Assembly: GCA_035541475.1 (NCBI GenBank)
Contig: DATKND010000082.1
Coordinates: 1-64,000, forward strand
DNA: 64,000 bases
DNA from: DASUFZ01 sp035541475
GTDB taxonomy: Bacteria; Myxococcota_A; UBA9160; SMWR01
Reading direction: 5' to 3'
Under the pieces are notes generated by a model, which was not told the DNA's origin, searched no databases, and worked only from the letters and a program-made list of their open reading frames with translations. A program made the translations under genes and the position numbers. Shown piece after piece: positions 34,844 through 43,614 of this stretch (position 1 is its first letter; the number at the start of each line of letters is the position of its first letter).

Positions 34844-35851
34844 GTGGCGCCGGGTGACGCAGCGCAGACCTCCTTCGCAGCCGGCGCGCTGCCTTCGCTC
34901 GATCAGGCCGTCGCCCGCGGCGAGAAGCTGCGCGAAAACCTCGAGAAGGCGCTACGCGGCAAGGCCGAGGTGGTGCGGCGCACCACCGAGACCCTGGTCG
35001 CTGGTGGCCACCTCCTCCTCGAGGACGTGCCGGGCGTTGGCAAGACCACGCTGGCGCACGCGCTCGCGCGCTCGATCGCAGGCGACTTCCGGCGCGTGCA
35101 GTTCACGAGCGACCTGTTACCCGGCGACCTGACCGGCGCGGCCGTCCCCGAGCTGCGCGGCGGCCAGGCCACTGGTCGTTTCGTGTTCCAGCCGGGGCCG
35201 CTCTTCGCGAACGTCGTGCTCGCCGACGAGATCAACCGCGCCAGCCCGAAGCTCCAGTCGGCGCTGCTCGAGGCGATGGCCGAGCGCGCGGTGACCGTCG
35301 ATGGTGTCACGCACCCGCTTCCGCAGCCCTTCCTCGTGGTCGCGACGCAGAATCCGCTCGAGCATCACGGCACGCATCCCCTGCCGGAGTCGCAGCTGGA
35401 CCGCTTCCTGGTGCGGCGCTCGATCGGCTACCCCGACGCCGCCGACGAGGCCGCCGTGCTGCGCGAGGATCCGGCGCAGAGCGCGCTGCCGAAGCTCGAG
35501 CCGGTGCTCACGCCGGCCGAGGTGCTCGCGATGCAGGCGCTCGCCGCGCGCATCAAGTTCGATGACAAGCTGGTCTCGTATCTGCTCGCGATCGTGCAGC
35601 GCACGCGCGAGCACGAGGCGCTCGAGGTCGGCGTGTCTCCGCGCGGAGGCATCGCGCTGCGCCGCGCCGCGCAGGCGCGAGCGCTGCTCGACGGCCGCGA
35701 CTTCTGCATTCCGGAGGACGTGCGCGACCTCGCGGTCGACGTGCTGGCGCACCGCGTGATGGTGGCGGCGCGAGGACCGGGCAGCCGCGGCGACGGGGAG
35801 TCGGCATGGATCCTGCGCGAGATCCTCGATCAGACCGACGTTCCTCTCTGA
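34844..35851 (+). CDS. MoxR-family AAA+ ATPase
   Basis: A chaperone-type ATPase that matures metallo- or membrane complexes. The 335-residue protein has Walker A GVGKTTLAHAL (about residues 64-74), Walker B VVLADEINRASPKLQ, sensor VVATQNPLEHHGTHPLPESQLDRF and the lid domain ending with PEDVRDLA. The GTG at 34844 is the best in-frame start near the family N-terminus; a TTG at 34751 is an alternative. The downstream DUF58 gene begins 46 nt inside its 3' end. MoxR, DUF58 and a TgpA transglutaminase form a widespread conserved triad. Confidence 0.88.
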   Translation: MAPGDAAQTSFAAGALPSLDQAVARGEKLRENLEKALRGKAEVVRRTTETLVAGGHLLLEDVPGVGKTTLAHALARSIAGDFRRVQFTSDLLPGDLTGAAVPELRGGQATGRFVFQPGPLFANVVLADEINRASPKLQSALLEAMAERAVTVDGVTHPLPQPFLVVATQNPLEHHGTHPLPESQLDRFLVRRSIGYPDAADEAAVLREDPAQSALPKLEPVLTPAEVLAMQALAARIKFDDKLVSYLLAIVQRTREHEALEVGVSPRGGIALRRAAQARALLDGRDFCIPEDVRDLAVDVLAHRVMVAARGPGSRGDGESAWILREILDQTDVPL

Positions 35852-36843
35852 CGTCGAAGCGAAGAGGCCGGCAGCCGGCGGTCTTCACGAGGCTGCGCCG
35901 CTGGCTGCGTCCGCCGCGCCGTCTGCGCCCGACGGGCGCGGGCTGGAGCTTCTTCGCCTTCACGTTCGGCGTCGGCTTCGCCGCGCTCAACACCGGCAAC
36001 AACCTGCTCTACCTCGTGCTCGCGCTGATGCTCGCCTTCCTGGTGCTCTCGGGCGTGCTGTCGGAATCGGCGTTGCGTGGCATCGAGGTGCGCCGCCGCC
36101 TTCCGGCCGAGCTCTTCGCCGGACGCCCCGCGCGCGTCGCGCTCGAGATCCACAATGCGCAGCGGCGCGCAGCCGCCTTCGCGGTGGTGGTCGAGGACCG
36201 CGCCGCCGACGCGGATCTCGGCGACTGCGCGACCGGCCGATGTGTCGCGCTCCGCATCGCGCCGGGCGCGTGCGAGGTGCGGAGCTACGCCTTCACACCC
36301 GAACGGCGCGGCGCGCTCTGCTTCGAGGGCTTCGTCGTCAGCACGCGCTTTCCTTTCGGGCTCTTCTCGAAGTCGCGCGTGCTCGAGGTGCCCGACGAGG
36401 TGCTCGTGTACCCCTCCGTCTCCCGGCTCGCGCCACCGCGCGAGGACGCCGTCACCTCCGCGGGAGGCGATCGGCCGCTGCCGCGCGACGGCGCAGGCGA
36501 CGTGGCCGACGGCCTGCGCGATCGCGAGGTCGCGGATCCCGCGCGCCGCATTCACTGGCGCGCGTCGGCGCGCGCGCAACGCCTGCTGGTGCGACGCCGC
36601 GCCGGCGACGAGCAGAGCGAGATCCAGGTGCAGCTCGAGCTCGCCGAGCCCGGCGGCGAGGCTTTCGAGCGGCGCGTGTCGCGTGCCGCCTCCGAGGCGC
36701 TCGCGGGGCTCGAGGCCGGCCGTCGGGTCGCGCTGCGCGCGGGTCGCACCGAGTTCGGGGCCGCGTCCGGACCGCGCCAGCGCGCGGCGCTCCTCGCGTT
36801 CCTCGCGCGTGTCGAGCCGGCGGGCGCCGAGGCCGCAGCGTGA
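35806..36843 (+). CDS. DUF58 membrane protein
   Basis: The 345-residue product has two N-terminal transmembrane helices (WSFFAFTFGVGFAALN and LVLALMLAFLVLSGVL, about residues 48-85) and a cytoplasmic DUF58 part with the family core GDVADGLRDREVADPARRIHWRASAR. DUF58 proteins act with MoxR ATPases and carry a degenerate von Willebrand-like fold. The start overlaps moxR by 46 nt and the stop overlaps the transglutaminase GTG (GTGA), so all three are coupled. Confidence 0.88.
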   Translation: MDPARDPRSDRRSSLTSKRRGRQPAVFTRLRRWLRPPRRLRPTGAGWSFFAFTFGVGFAALNTGNNLLYLVLALMLAFLVLSGVLSESALRGIEVRRRLPAELFAGRPARVALEIHNAQRRAAAFAVVVEDRAADADLGDCATGRCVALRIAPGACEVRSYAFTPERRGALCFEGFVVSTRFPFGLFSKSRVLEVPDEVLVYPSVSRLAPPREDAVTSAGGDRPLPRDGAGDVADGLRDREVADPARRIHWRASARAQRLLVRRRAGDEQSEIQVQLELAEPGGEAFERRVSRAASEALAGLEAGRRVALRAGRTEFGAASGPRQRAALLAFLARVEPAGAEAAA

Positions 36844-38930
36844 CCCGGCGCAGCTTCCGCAGCGACGTCGCTGCGCCTCGTCCGGCGTCGGCCTGGGCGA
36901 TGGTCTCCGTCGCGAGCGCGACGCTCTGGATCACCGAGCAGCTTCCGGCGTGGCTGGTCGCGGGCCAGGCCGCGTGCCTCGTGCTGACGCTCGCGACGCG
37001 CACGCGCCCGCATCGCTGGCAGCAGAGCGCGATCGCCCTGAACCTCGGCATGCTCGCGATCGTCGCGCTCACGATCTGGGTCGCGCTGCGCGGCGAGCCG
37101 TCGACGATCGCGCTCGCGCACTTCGCCGCGCTGACGCAGTGCCTGCAGCTGATCGACGCGCGGCCACGCCGAACGGAGTTCCTGCTCGTCGCGCTCGCGC
37201 TCTTCCAGGTCGTGCTCGCGGCGAATCTCACCGACAGCGTGCTCTTCCCGCCACTCGTGTGTGCGTTCCTCTTCGCGACCGCCTGGACCCTGGTGGTGCA
37301 CACGCTCCGCAGCGAGGCGCTCGAGGCCTCGCGCCTGCACGAGCTGCCGCGCGCCTTCACTTCGGGTCTGATGCAGACGACCTTGCTCGGCTGCGCGCTC
37401 TCGCTCGCGGTCGCGGCGCTGCTCTTCGTCGCGCTCCCGAGACTGCGCGGCAGCGTGATGATCGGGCCGGGCCTCGGCACGCCCTTCGCCAGCGCGGGCT
37501 TCTCGGACACGGTCGCCTTCGGCGCCCTCGGTCGAATCCGGCAGGATCCGCGCGTGGTGCTGCGGGTCGAGACGCTCGCGGGCGAAGCGCCGAGCGCTGA
37601 AGAGGCGTACTGGCGAGGACTTGCCTTCGATCGCTTCGACGGCACTTCATGGGCGATCACGCACCCAGACCGCCACGCCGTGGCCGGCAGCGCCGAGGGC
37701 GGCGTGCGACTCGGCCCGGACGACGCGCCCGGACCGGAGCTCGTGCAGCGGATCGTGCGCGAGCCGGTCGCCTCGAGCGTGCTCTTCGCGGCGGGCGAGG
37801 TGCGCGAGCTCCACGGCACCGTGCGGCGACTCGAGCGCGACCGGCACGGAAGTCTCTTCGCCGCGGGGCAGGACGACGAGCGGCTCCGCTACGTCGTGCG
37901 CACGCGCGCCGAGCGCCCGTCGGACCGCGTGCTTGGGCGCGACCGCGTCGCGCCACCGCCGCGCGACGACGGCCGCAGCCTCTCGCTGCCGGAGCTCTCC
38001 CCCGCCTTCGTCGCCGCAGCGCGCGCGATCGGCGCCGAGGCCGAAGGCGAGCCGGACATCGCGCGCGTGCGCGCGATCGAGCACGCGCTGCGCACGCAGG
38101 GTCACTACACCGACACGCCACCGGACCCCGTTCCCGGCTCGCCGATCTCGCCGGTCGAGGCCTTCCTGCTCGGCGACCTCGCGGGCCACTGCGAGTACTT
38201 CGCGTCGGCGATGGTGCTGGTGGCGCGCATCCACGGCATTCCCGCTCGCCTGGTGAACGGCTTTGCGGGCGGGCGCACCAACGAGATCGGCGGATTCGTC
38301 GAGCTCGCGCAGAGCGACGCGCACGCCTGGGTCGAGGTCCACTTCGAGCGCGCGGGCTGGGTCTCGTTCGATCCGACGCCGCCGGATCTCCGACTTCGAA
38401 GCGGGGTGCCGCTCTCGCTGGCGGGACGACTCGCTGAGGTCGGCAGCGCGCTCGAGCTGTGGTGGTTCCAGCGCGTCGTCGGCTTCGACCGCTCGGACCA
38501 GATCGGCGCGCTGAAGAGCGCGTGGCTCGCGTGGCACAGCGCCGACGAGCCGCGCCCGGCGCGCAGCGCCTCGGGTCTCCCGAGCCTCGATGCGAGCCTG
38601 CCGTGGCGCGAAGGCGCGATGCTCTCCGCATGCGCGCTCGCGATCGGCGCGCTCGCTCGCGCATTCGCCCTGCGCCGGCGCACCGCGCAGGAGCGCCCGC
38701 CTGCCGACTACCAGCGCGCGCTGCGCCTGCTCGCGCGCCGGGGTCTTCTGCGCGGCTCCGCGACGCCGGCCCGCGACTTCGCGCGGCGCGTGCGCGCCGA
38801 GGTCCCGGCGACGGCGGCCCGGGCCTTCGACGCGTTGACCGAGTCCTATCTGGCGGAGCGCTTCGGCGGCCGCCCGCCCGTGGATTCACGCACGACCTTG
38901 CGAGAGCTCGCGGCCGGCCTTCGCCGCTAG
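36840..38930 (+). CDS. TgpA-like transglutaminase-domain membrane protein
   Basis: The 696-residue protein has about six N-terminal helices (DUF3488-type, to about residue 215), a periplasmic transglutaminase core, one late helix near residue 590 and a short cytosolic tail. The catalytic triad is visible: Cys in GHCEYFASAMVLVAR (about 450), His in DAHAWVEVHF (about 494), Asp in FDPTPPD (about 510). It is the third gene of the MoxR-DUF58-TgpA unit; Pseudomonas TgpA is essential but its substrate is unknown. The GTG at 36840 overlaps the DUF58 stop by 4 nt. Its stop abuts the stop of the converging PilZ gene with no gap. Confidence 0.9.
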   Translation: MTRRSFRSDVAAPRPASAWAMVSVASATLWITEQLPAWLVAGQAACLVLTLATRTRPHRWQQSAIALNLGMLAIVALTIWVALRGEPSTIALAHFAALTQCLQLIDARPRRTEFLLVALALFQVVLAANLTDSVLFPPLVCAFLFATAWTLVVHTLRSEALEASRLHELPRAFTSGLMQTTLLGCALSLAVAALLFVALPRLRGSVMIGPGLGTPFASAGFSDTVAFGALGRIRQDPRVVLRVETLAGEAPSAEEAYWRGLAFDRFDGTSWAITHPDRHAVAGSAEGGVRLGPDDAPGPELVQRIVREPVASSVLFAAGEVRELHGTVRRLERDRHGSLFAAGQDDERLRYVVRTRAERPSDRVLGRDRVAPPPRDDGRSLSLPELSPAFVAAARAIGAEAEGEPDIARVRAIEHALRTQGHYTDTPPDPVPGSPISPVEAFLLGDLAGHCEYFASAMVLVARIHGIPARLVNGFAGGRTNEIGGFVELAQSDAHAWVEVHFERAGWVSFDPTPPDLRLRSGVPLSLAGRLAEVGSALELWWFQRVVGFDRSDQIGALKSAWLAWHSADEPRPARSASGLPSLDASLPWREGAMLSACALAIGALARAFALRRRTAQERPPADYQRALRLLARRGLLRGSATPARDFARRVRAEVPATAARAFDALTESYLAERFGGRPPVDSRTTLRELAAGLRR

Positions 38931-39572
38931 CTACAGCGGGTCGACCTTCAGCAGCTTCCACTCCTCGCCGAGCTCGCCGAGCACCTGTCGCGCCGCGGCG
39001 TCGGCGCTCGCGGCCGCGACATCGACCACGCGCGAGCGCGCCCCCTGCGTCTGGCACACGCGCACGCGGAAACGGGGCTTCGGCGGCTCGGGCTTCGGAG
39101 GCGGCGGAGGCCTCTGCGCCGGCGCCGCAGCGGGCTTGGCCGACACCGGCGCGGGTCGAGGCGCGGGCGAAGGCGACACGGCTCGCGCGCTCCCCGCCTG
39201 CGCTGTCGTCGCCGCGGATCGGGCCTCGAGCTCGCGCTCCTTCTCCTGGAGCTCCTGCAAGAAGCGGTAATAGGACTCGGGCGCGGAGAGGATCCGCACG
39301 CCGATCCCGCCCTGCGCGACGGTCAGCAGCTGCGGCGGCACCTGCTTGCGGCGCACCACCTCGATCTGCATGCGCGCGTCGCCGTCCGGCATGCTCAGGT
39401 CGATGTCGACGCGCACGCCCGGCGCGAGCTTTGCGCCGGTCTGGATGAAGAGGCCGCTCCCCGAGAGGTCGAGCACGATGCCGTTGTGCTGGCGTCCGTC
39501 CACGTGGACGCGGCACGTCATGCGGCGCTTGGATCGCTCGAGCACCCGGCCGGACACGCACACCCCCGACAT
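38931..39572 (-). CDS. PilZ-domain protein with proline-rich linker and extra C-terminal domain
   Basis: Residues about 12-100 form a PilZ domain with KRRMTCRVHVDG and DLSGSGLFI motifs, suggesting c-di-GMP binding. A short coiled-coil (LQELQEKERELEAR) follows, then an Ala/Pro linker with a run of prolines, and a 45-residue C-terminal module (FRVRVCQTQGARSR to the end) that I do not recognise. It is the last gene of a tight minus-strand series, 33 nt behind queE. Confidence 0.78.
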   Translation of the reverse strand: MSGVCVSGRVLERSKRRMTCRVHVDGRQHNGIVLDLSGSGLFIQTGAKLAPGVRVDIDLSMPDGDARMQIEVVRRKQVPPQLLTVAQGGIGVRILSAPESYYRFLQELQEKERELEARSAATTAQAGSARAVSPSPAPRPAPVSAKPAAAPAQRPPPPPKPEPPKPRFRVRVCQTQGARSRVVDVAAASADAAARQVLGELGEEWKLLKVDPL

Positions 39573-39605
39573 CCGCTTCGGCGACCCGCGGGGCGACTTG
39601 AGCGG

Positions 39606-40373
39606 TCAGAGTGCTCCATACAGGGGATGGGTCTGCGGGATCACGCGCACGTCGGCGAGCCGGCGTTCGAGGCGCGCGGCGATCTCGAGCACCCTCGCGG
39701 CGCTCGGGCGCTCCCTGGCGACACCGCGGGGCGTCACCGGCTGGACGATGAGCGGCACCTTCGGGTCGATCGCGGCGACGGCCTCCGCCATGCGGTCGAG
39801 CTCGTCGTCGCCGCTCTCCGGTGTCACTACGACCTTCACGAAGACCTCGGCGCTCCGGCGCGCGCGCGACAGGAAGGCGCGGTGCTCCGCGTGGAAATCC
39901 GCGATCTCGCCGCGCGCGGGGTCCGAGGCGCGCCTCACGTCGCTCGCGAGCTTCCAGTCCATCGACACGACGTCCACCGAGTCGACCACGGCGTCGAGCG
40001 CCGCGGTCGCGACGCCGTGCGTCTCGAGGTAGATGCGCGGCCCGCTCCCCCGCAGCGCGCGCGCCAGCGACGCGACCGCGTCCGGCTGCAGGAGCGGCTC
40101 GCCACCCGTCAGGCTCACGAAGCGGTGTGACCTCCACTCGAGCGCGGCGAGCGCGGCGAGCACGTCCGGCTCCGCGACCGGGTTCGGCAGCTCGCGGAAC
40201 TGTGCGCTCCCGCGCTTCGTCTCGATCCGGCAGTGCGCCGCGGCGCGCCAGGTGTGCGGCGAGTCGCACCAGCGGCAGCGCAAATCGCAGACGCCGTAGC
40301 GCACGAACACGGTCGAGGTGCCGACGTAGGGCCCCTCGCCCTGCACCGAGGAGAAGATCTCGACGAGGTTCAT
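39606..40373 (-). CDS. queE: 7-carboxy-7-deazaguanine synthase QueE
   Basis: A radical SAM enzyme that contracts 6-carboxytetrahydropterin to CDG in queuosine or 7-deazaguanine synthesis. It has 255 residues with the family opening VEIFSSVQGEGPYVGTSTVF, the cluster motif C-x3-C-x2-C in YGVCDLRCRWCD (about residues 27-38), SLTGGEPLLQP and YLETHG. Other queuosine genes (queC, queD) are not in the window. It lies 26 nt behind the large DHH-like gene in the same run. Confidence 0.92.
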   Translation of the reverse strand: MNLVEIFSSVQGEGPYVGTSTVFVRYGVCDLRCRWCDSPHTWRAAAHCRIETKRGSAQFRELPNPVAEPDVLAALAALEWRSHRFVSLTGGEPLLQPDAVASLARALRGSGPRIYLETHGVATAALDAVVDSVDVVSMDWKLASDVRRASDPARGEIADFHAEHRAFLSRARRSAEVFVKVVVTPESGDDELDRMAEAVAAIDPKVPLIVQPVTPRGVARERPSAARVLEIAARLERRLADVRVIPQTHPLYGAL

Positions 40374-40399
40374 GGAGGCTGTGCGCCGTCTTCGGCGGC

Positions 40400-43234
40400 T
40401 TACCCTTCGACGATCGACCGACCCATCGCGACCTCGGCGATCACCTCCTCGAGCCGCGCCGGGTCGCCCGTCAGACCGCGCACCAGCATGCGCGCGACGT
40501 GATCGCCGTCGGGCAGCGCGCGGATCCACTCATGCTTGCTCGCGAGGTGGGCCGCCATGCCGGAGAGATCGAGCTCGCGCCGCGCGCGGCTCTCGTCGCC
40601 GCCGAGGATCAGCAGCTCGCCGCCCGGTCGATACGCGAGCGAGAGCTGCGCCTCGTAGCGCTCGCGCGCGATGCGCGCCGTGAGGTGCAGATCGAGCTCG
40701 GACGGCACGTCGACTACTACAAGCGTGTAACCACCGAAGTGCACCAGTCTGAAGTCTCGCGACGCCACGTAGGCGAGCTCCTCCGGCGGCGGCGGCGGCG
40801 GCAACGAGGCGGCGTGGCGCGCCAGCTCCGAGGGGCGCCCGACCAGCAGCGCCTCGACGTCGCCGCGGCGCTCGCCGCGGCGCGACGCGACCTCGCCGGC
40901 CCGATGCCACCAGTGTCGGCCCCAGCGCTCGTAGTCGTGCTGCGAGAAGCGGCCGGTGATCAGGTCGACCAGCTTGTCGGAGAAGCGGCTGCGCCGCGTG
41001 CGCTCGGAGATCACGAGCGGCAACGAGCAGTCGGCTCCCGGTTCGATGTGAACGCAGTCCACCCCGATCGCCTCGCGCAGCGCGACCACGTCCTCGGGCG
41101 GCCATGCGTGGTGGTCGAACCATTGCAGCCGTCCGCGGTAGAGCGCCGCCGCCTGGATCGTGTCGCGCGCGGGCGGCGAAGCGGCGAAGCCGATCACGAA
41201 GATCGGAGTCTCCTCGCGCAGGTCCGTCGCGATGCTCCGGAAGAACGTCATCAGGTCCTGCTGCGGGTACACCCAGAAGCCTTCGACGAGGCGCACGTCG
41301 CGCGCCAGCAGCACCGCCGTCAGCACCGAGACGCGGTCCGCGTGCGCGACGAAGGCGGCGCGGCGACGCGGCACGCGCACGGGCTCGGGCGCGGCGACGC
41401 GCTCGACCGTCTTCGCGAGCCTCGCCCGGCGGCGCAGCTCGCGCTCGCGCTCCTCGCCGGATTCCTCCTCCTCTTCCTCCTCGCGCTCCTCCCCCTCTTC
41501 TTCTTCGAACGCGGGGACGGGCACCGGCTCCTCGAGCTCCGGCGCCTCGGCGAGCTCGAGGCTCGCCTCGTCGTCGATCTCGTCGTCGTCGCGCGGGGCC
41601 TCGCGAGACTCGCGGGATGCCCGAGGCGCCTCGGCGCGCGCCGGCTCCTCGCGCTCCGACTCGCGCGCTGGCGAACCTTCGCCGGAGTAGGCGCCGCCCC
41701 CGTTGCCGCGGCCGCGGCGTCCGCGGCGGCGACCGCCACGCCGGCGCCGGCGTGCACCGCCGGGTGACGGCGTCCCCGGCGATTCGTCCTCCAGATCGAA
41801 GAGCGACACCTCCTCGAAGCGCGACCCGCTCTCCTCGTCCGCCGCTTCGCCGGCCTGCGGCGCCTCTTCGCGAGGCGCCCGCGGCTCTCGGGGCGCGACG
41901 TCCCCGTCGTCATCGTCGGTGAAGGCGTCGAATCGCTCGAAGCGCTGCGTCGGTCTCGCGGGCGCTTCCTCCTGCGCGGTCGGACCCGCGGAGGCCGGCG
42001 CCACGACCTCCGCGCGAGCCGGCGGCGACACCCGAGCCGGACGCGTCTCGCTGCGCGCAGAGATCGGCGGCGCCTGCTGCGACTCGCGTCGCTCGAGCTC
42101 GAGCTCGCCGCTGCGGCGCGTGTGCACCTCGTAGACGTCGATCGAGAGCGCCAGCGCGCCGAGCACGTGCAGAGCCGCGGGATCGAACTGCGACGACGCG
42201 AGCACGAGCCGCGGCGTGCCGCCCCGCAGCGGTACGGGGCCGTCGGGAAGCCAGGCGCCGAGCTGCGCCGTCGCGTCGAGCGCGGCGTCGACGATCTCGC
42301 CGAGCGCGACCAGCGTGAGGCGCTCGCGCGCCGCCGCGACGACCGCGTCCCCGCTCGTTCCGACGCCGGCCCAGTCGATCCGCGACGGCTCGCCGCCCGT
42401 GGACGGCCACAGCACCGCGCGCCGCAGCGAGGCGGCACGCTCGAGCACGCGCAGCAGGCTCGCGCGCTGACCTTCCTCGGACGTGCGAACGCGCCGATCC
42501 GAGAGCTGCCGCCGCAGCGAGCCTTCGAGCCGATCGAGCGCGCTCGCGAGCGTGTCCGGCGTGAGGTCGAGCTGCACGCGGTCGGGCGGGTCGATCAGCA
42601 GGCGCAGACCGGACTCACCGGCGTCGATGCAGGCTGCGCGTCGCGCGAACAGCACGAGCTCGGCGCGGCGGCCGACGCCGCGCACGCTGCCCCCGTGCTT
42701 GGCCGCGAGCCCCTGCAGCCCGATCAGTGCGCGCCCGAAGAGCGCGCGCTCGTCGGCGCGCTCGATCGAAGCCGCGATCGGCTCGGGCGCGACCGCGAGG
42801 TCGCGCGACGCGGGAGCCGGCGTGACGCTGCCCGGCTCGTCGGCGAGCGCCGACGCCGCGAGCGCGCGCACGCGATACGGGAGCGCGCGCAGGAGTCCGA
42901 GCCGCCGGCGGGCGGCGTCCGACCAGACCGGCGCCACCGCGAAGGCGGTGCCGTCGAAGCCGGACTCGGCCGCGCGCGCCTGCGCGAGAGCCAGCGCGCC
43001 GAAGAGCGCGTCTCCCGCGTCGTGCGGCGAGAACCCGAGCAGCGAGTCGCCCTCCGGCGAGGCGCCGAGCACCGCCGCGGTGGGCGACACGCCGTCCAGC
43101 GCGAGTGCCTCGAAGCGCGCGGGCCCCGTGACCCCGCTCTCAGCCAGGCGCGCGAGCCAGTGCTCGGCGTCGAGCGCCGCTCCATTCTCGTTCTCCGATC
43201 GCCCCCCTCGGCGTCGGCCGAATCGACGTCTCAT
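40400..43234 (-). CDS. Large degenerate DHH-phosphoesterase-like protein with acidic and Arg/Gly-rich linker
   Basis: The 944-residue product has three parts. Residues 1-430 are an Ala/Leu-rich alpha/beta region I do not recognise. Residues about 430-610 are low complexity: acidic stretches, an RRRRRGGRRRGRRGRG tract near 490-510 and an almost pure Glu tract near 575-590, as in RNase E scaffolds. Residues about 630-944 resemble DHH/DHHA1 phosphoesterases: FVAHADRVSVLTAVLLAR, IFVIGFAAS, QWFDHHAWPPEDV. Only the DHH motif is intact; the HxDxDG motif reads HADRVS and the motif II Asp is lost, so it is probably catalytically inactive. GGGGGAT precedes the ATG at 43234. A role in RNA binding or complex assembly is inference. 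Confidence 0.7.
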   Translation of the reverse strand: MRRRFGRRRGGRSENENGAALDAEHWLARLAESGVTGPARFEALALDGVSPTAAVLGASPEGDSLLGFSPHDAGDALFGALALAQARAAESGFDGTAFAVAPVWSDAARRRLGLLRALPYRVRALAASALADEPGSVTPAPASRDLAVAPEPIAASIERADERALFGRALIGLQGLAAKHGGSVRGVGRRAELVLFARRAACIDAGESGLRLLIDPPDRVQLDLTPDTLASALDRLEGSLRRQLSDRRVRTSEEGQRASLLRVLERAASLRRAVLWPSTGGEPSRIDWAGVGTSGDAVVAAARERLTLVALGEIVDAALDATAQLGAWLPDGPVPLRGGTPRLVLASSQFDPAALHVLGALALSIDVYEVHTRRSGELELERRESQQAPPISARSETRPARVSPPARAEVVAPASAGPTAQEEAPARPTQRFERFDAFTDDDDGDVAPREPRAPREEAPQAGEAADEESGSRFEEVSLFDLEDESPGTPSPGGARRRRRGGRRRGRRGRGNGGGAYSGEGSPARESEREEPARAEAPRASRESREAPRDDDEIDDEASLELAEAPELEEPVPVPAFEEEEGEEREEEEEEESGEERERELRRRARLAKTVERVAAPEPVRVPRRRAAFVAHADRVSVLTAVLLARDVRLVEGFWVYPQQDLMTFFRSIATDLREETPIFVIGFAASPPARDTIQAAALYRGRLQWFDHHAWPPEDVVALREAIGVDCVHIEPGADCSLPLVISERTRRSRFSDKLVDLITGRFSQHDYERWGRHWWHRAGEVASRRGERRGDVEALLVGRPSELARHAASLPPPPPPEELAYVASRDFRLVHFGGYTLVVVDVPSELDLHLTARIARERYEAQLSLAYRPGGELLILGGDESRARRELDLSGMAAHLASKHEWIRALPDGDHVARMLVRGLTGDPARLEEVIAEVAMGRSIVEG

Positions 43235-43271
43235 GCCATCCCCCTTCTCTGGCGAAGCGCGTCGCGCCGGC

Positions 43272-43613
43272 TCATGCCTGGCCCTCCGCCGGCACCAGCG
43301 CGAGCGTGCCCTCCTCGACGAGCACCGACGTCGCATCGAGCACGATGCGGCGCAGCTCGGAGAGCAGGCGGTCGCTCGCGACGGCCGTTCCCACGCGATC
43401 CTTGTGCCTCGCGAAATCGAGCAGCAGTCCTCCGAGGAGCTTGCGGTCTCCGGAGATCCGCTTGACGACGAGGTTCCACTTGTCGAGCGGCACCGCGACC
43501 TGGAAGTCGCGGAGCTCCTGCAGATCATCGGGCAGCGCGCTGCGTCGCAGCGACAGCGACACTGCGCCGCGCGTCAGCCCTGCGCGCCAGTAGCGGCCCT
43601 CCGCCAGGATCAC
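43272..43613 (-). CDS. Conserved-looking hypothetical protein, 113 residues
   Basis: The protein begins VILAEGRYWRAGLTRGAV and has a basic beta/alpha composition with no family I recognise. Its GTG at 43613 is 1 nt past the stop of the 396-residue gene before it, and the DHH-like gene follows 37 nt later. Position suggests work with those two proteins. Confidence 0.6.
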   Translation of the reverse strand: MILAEGRYWRAGLTRGAVSLSLRRSALPDDLQELRDFQVAVPLDKWNLVVKRISGDRKLLGGLLLDFARHKDRVGTAVASDRLLSELRRIVLDATSVLVEEGTLALVPAEGQA

Positions 43614-43614
43614 G

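Noticed and set aside
40690..41770. RNase E
   Set aside because: The acidic and Arg/Gly linker is similar in style, but no S1 or RNase E catalytic domain is visible in the protein.
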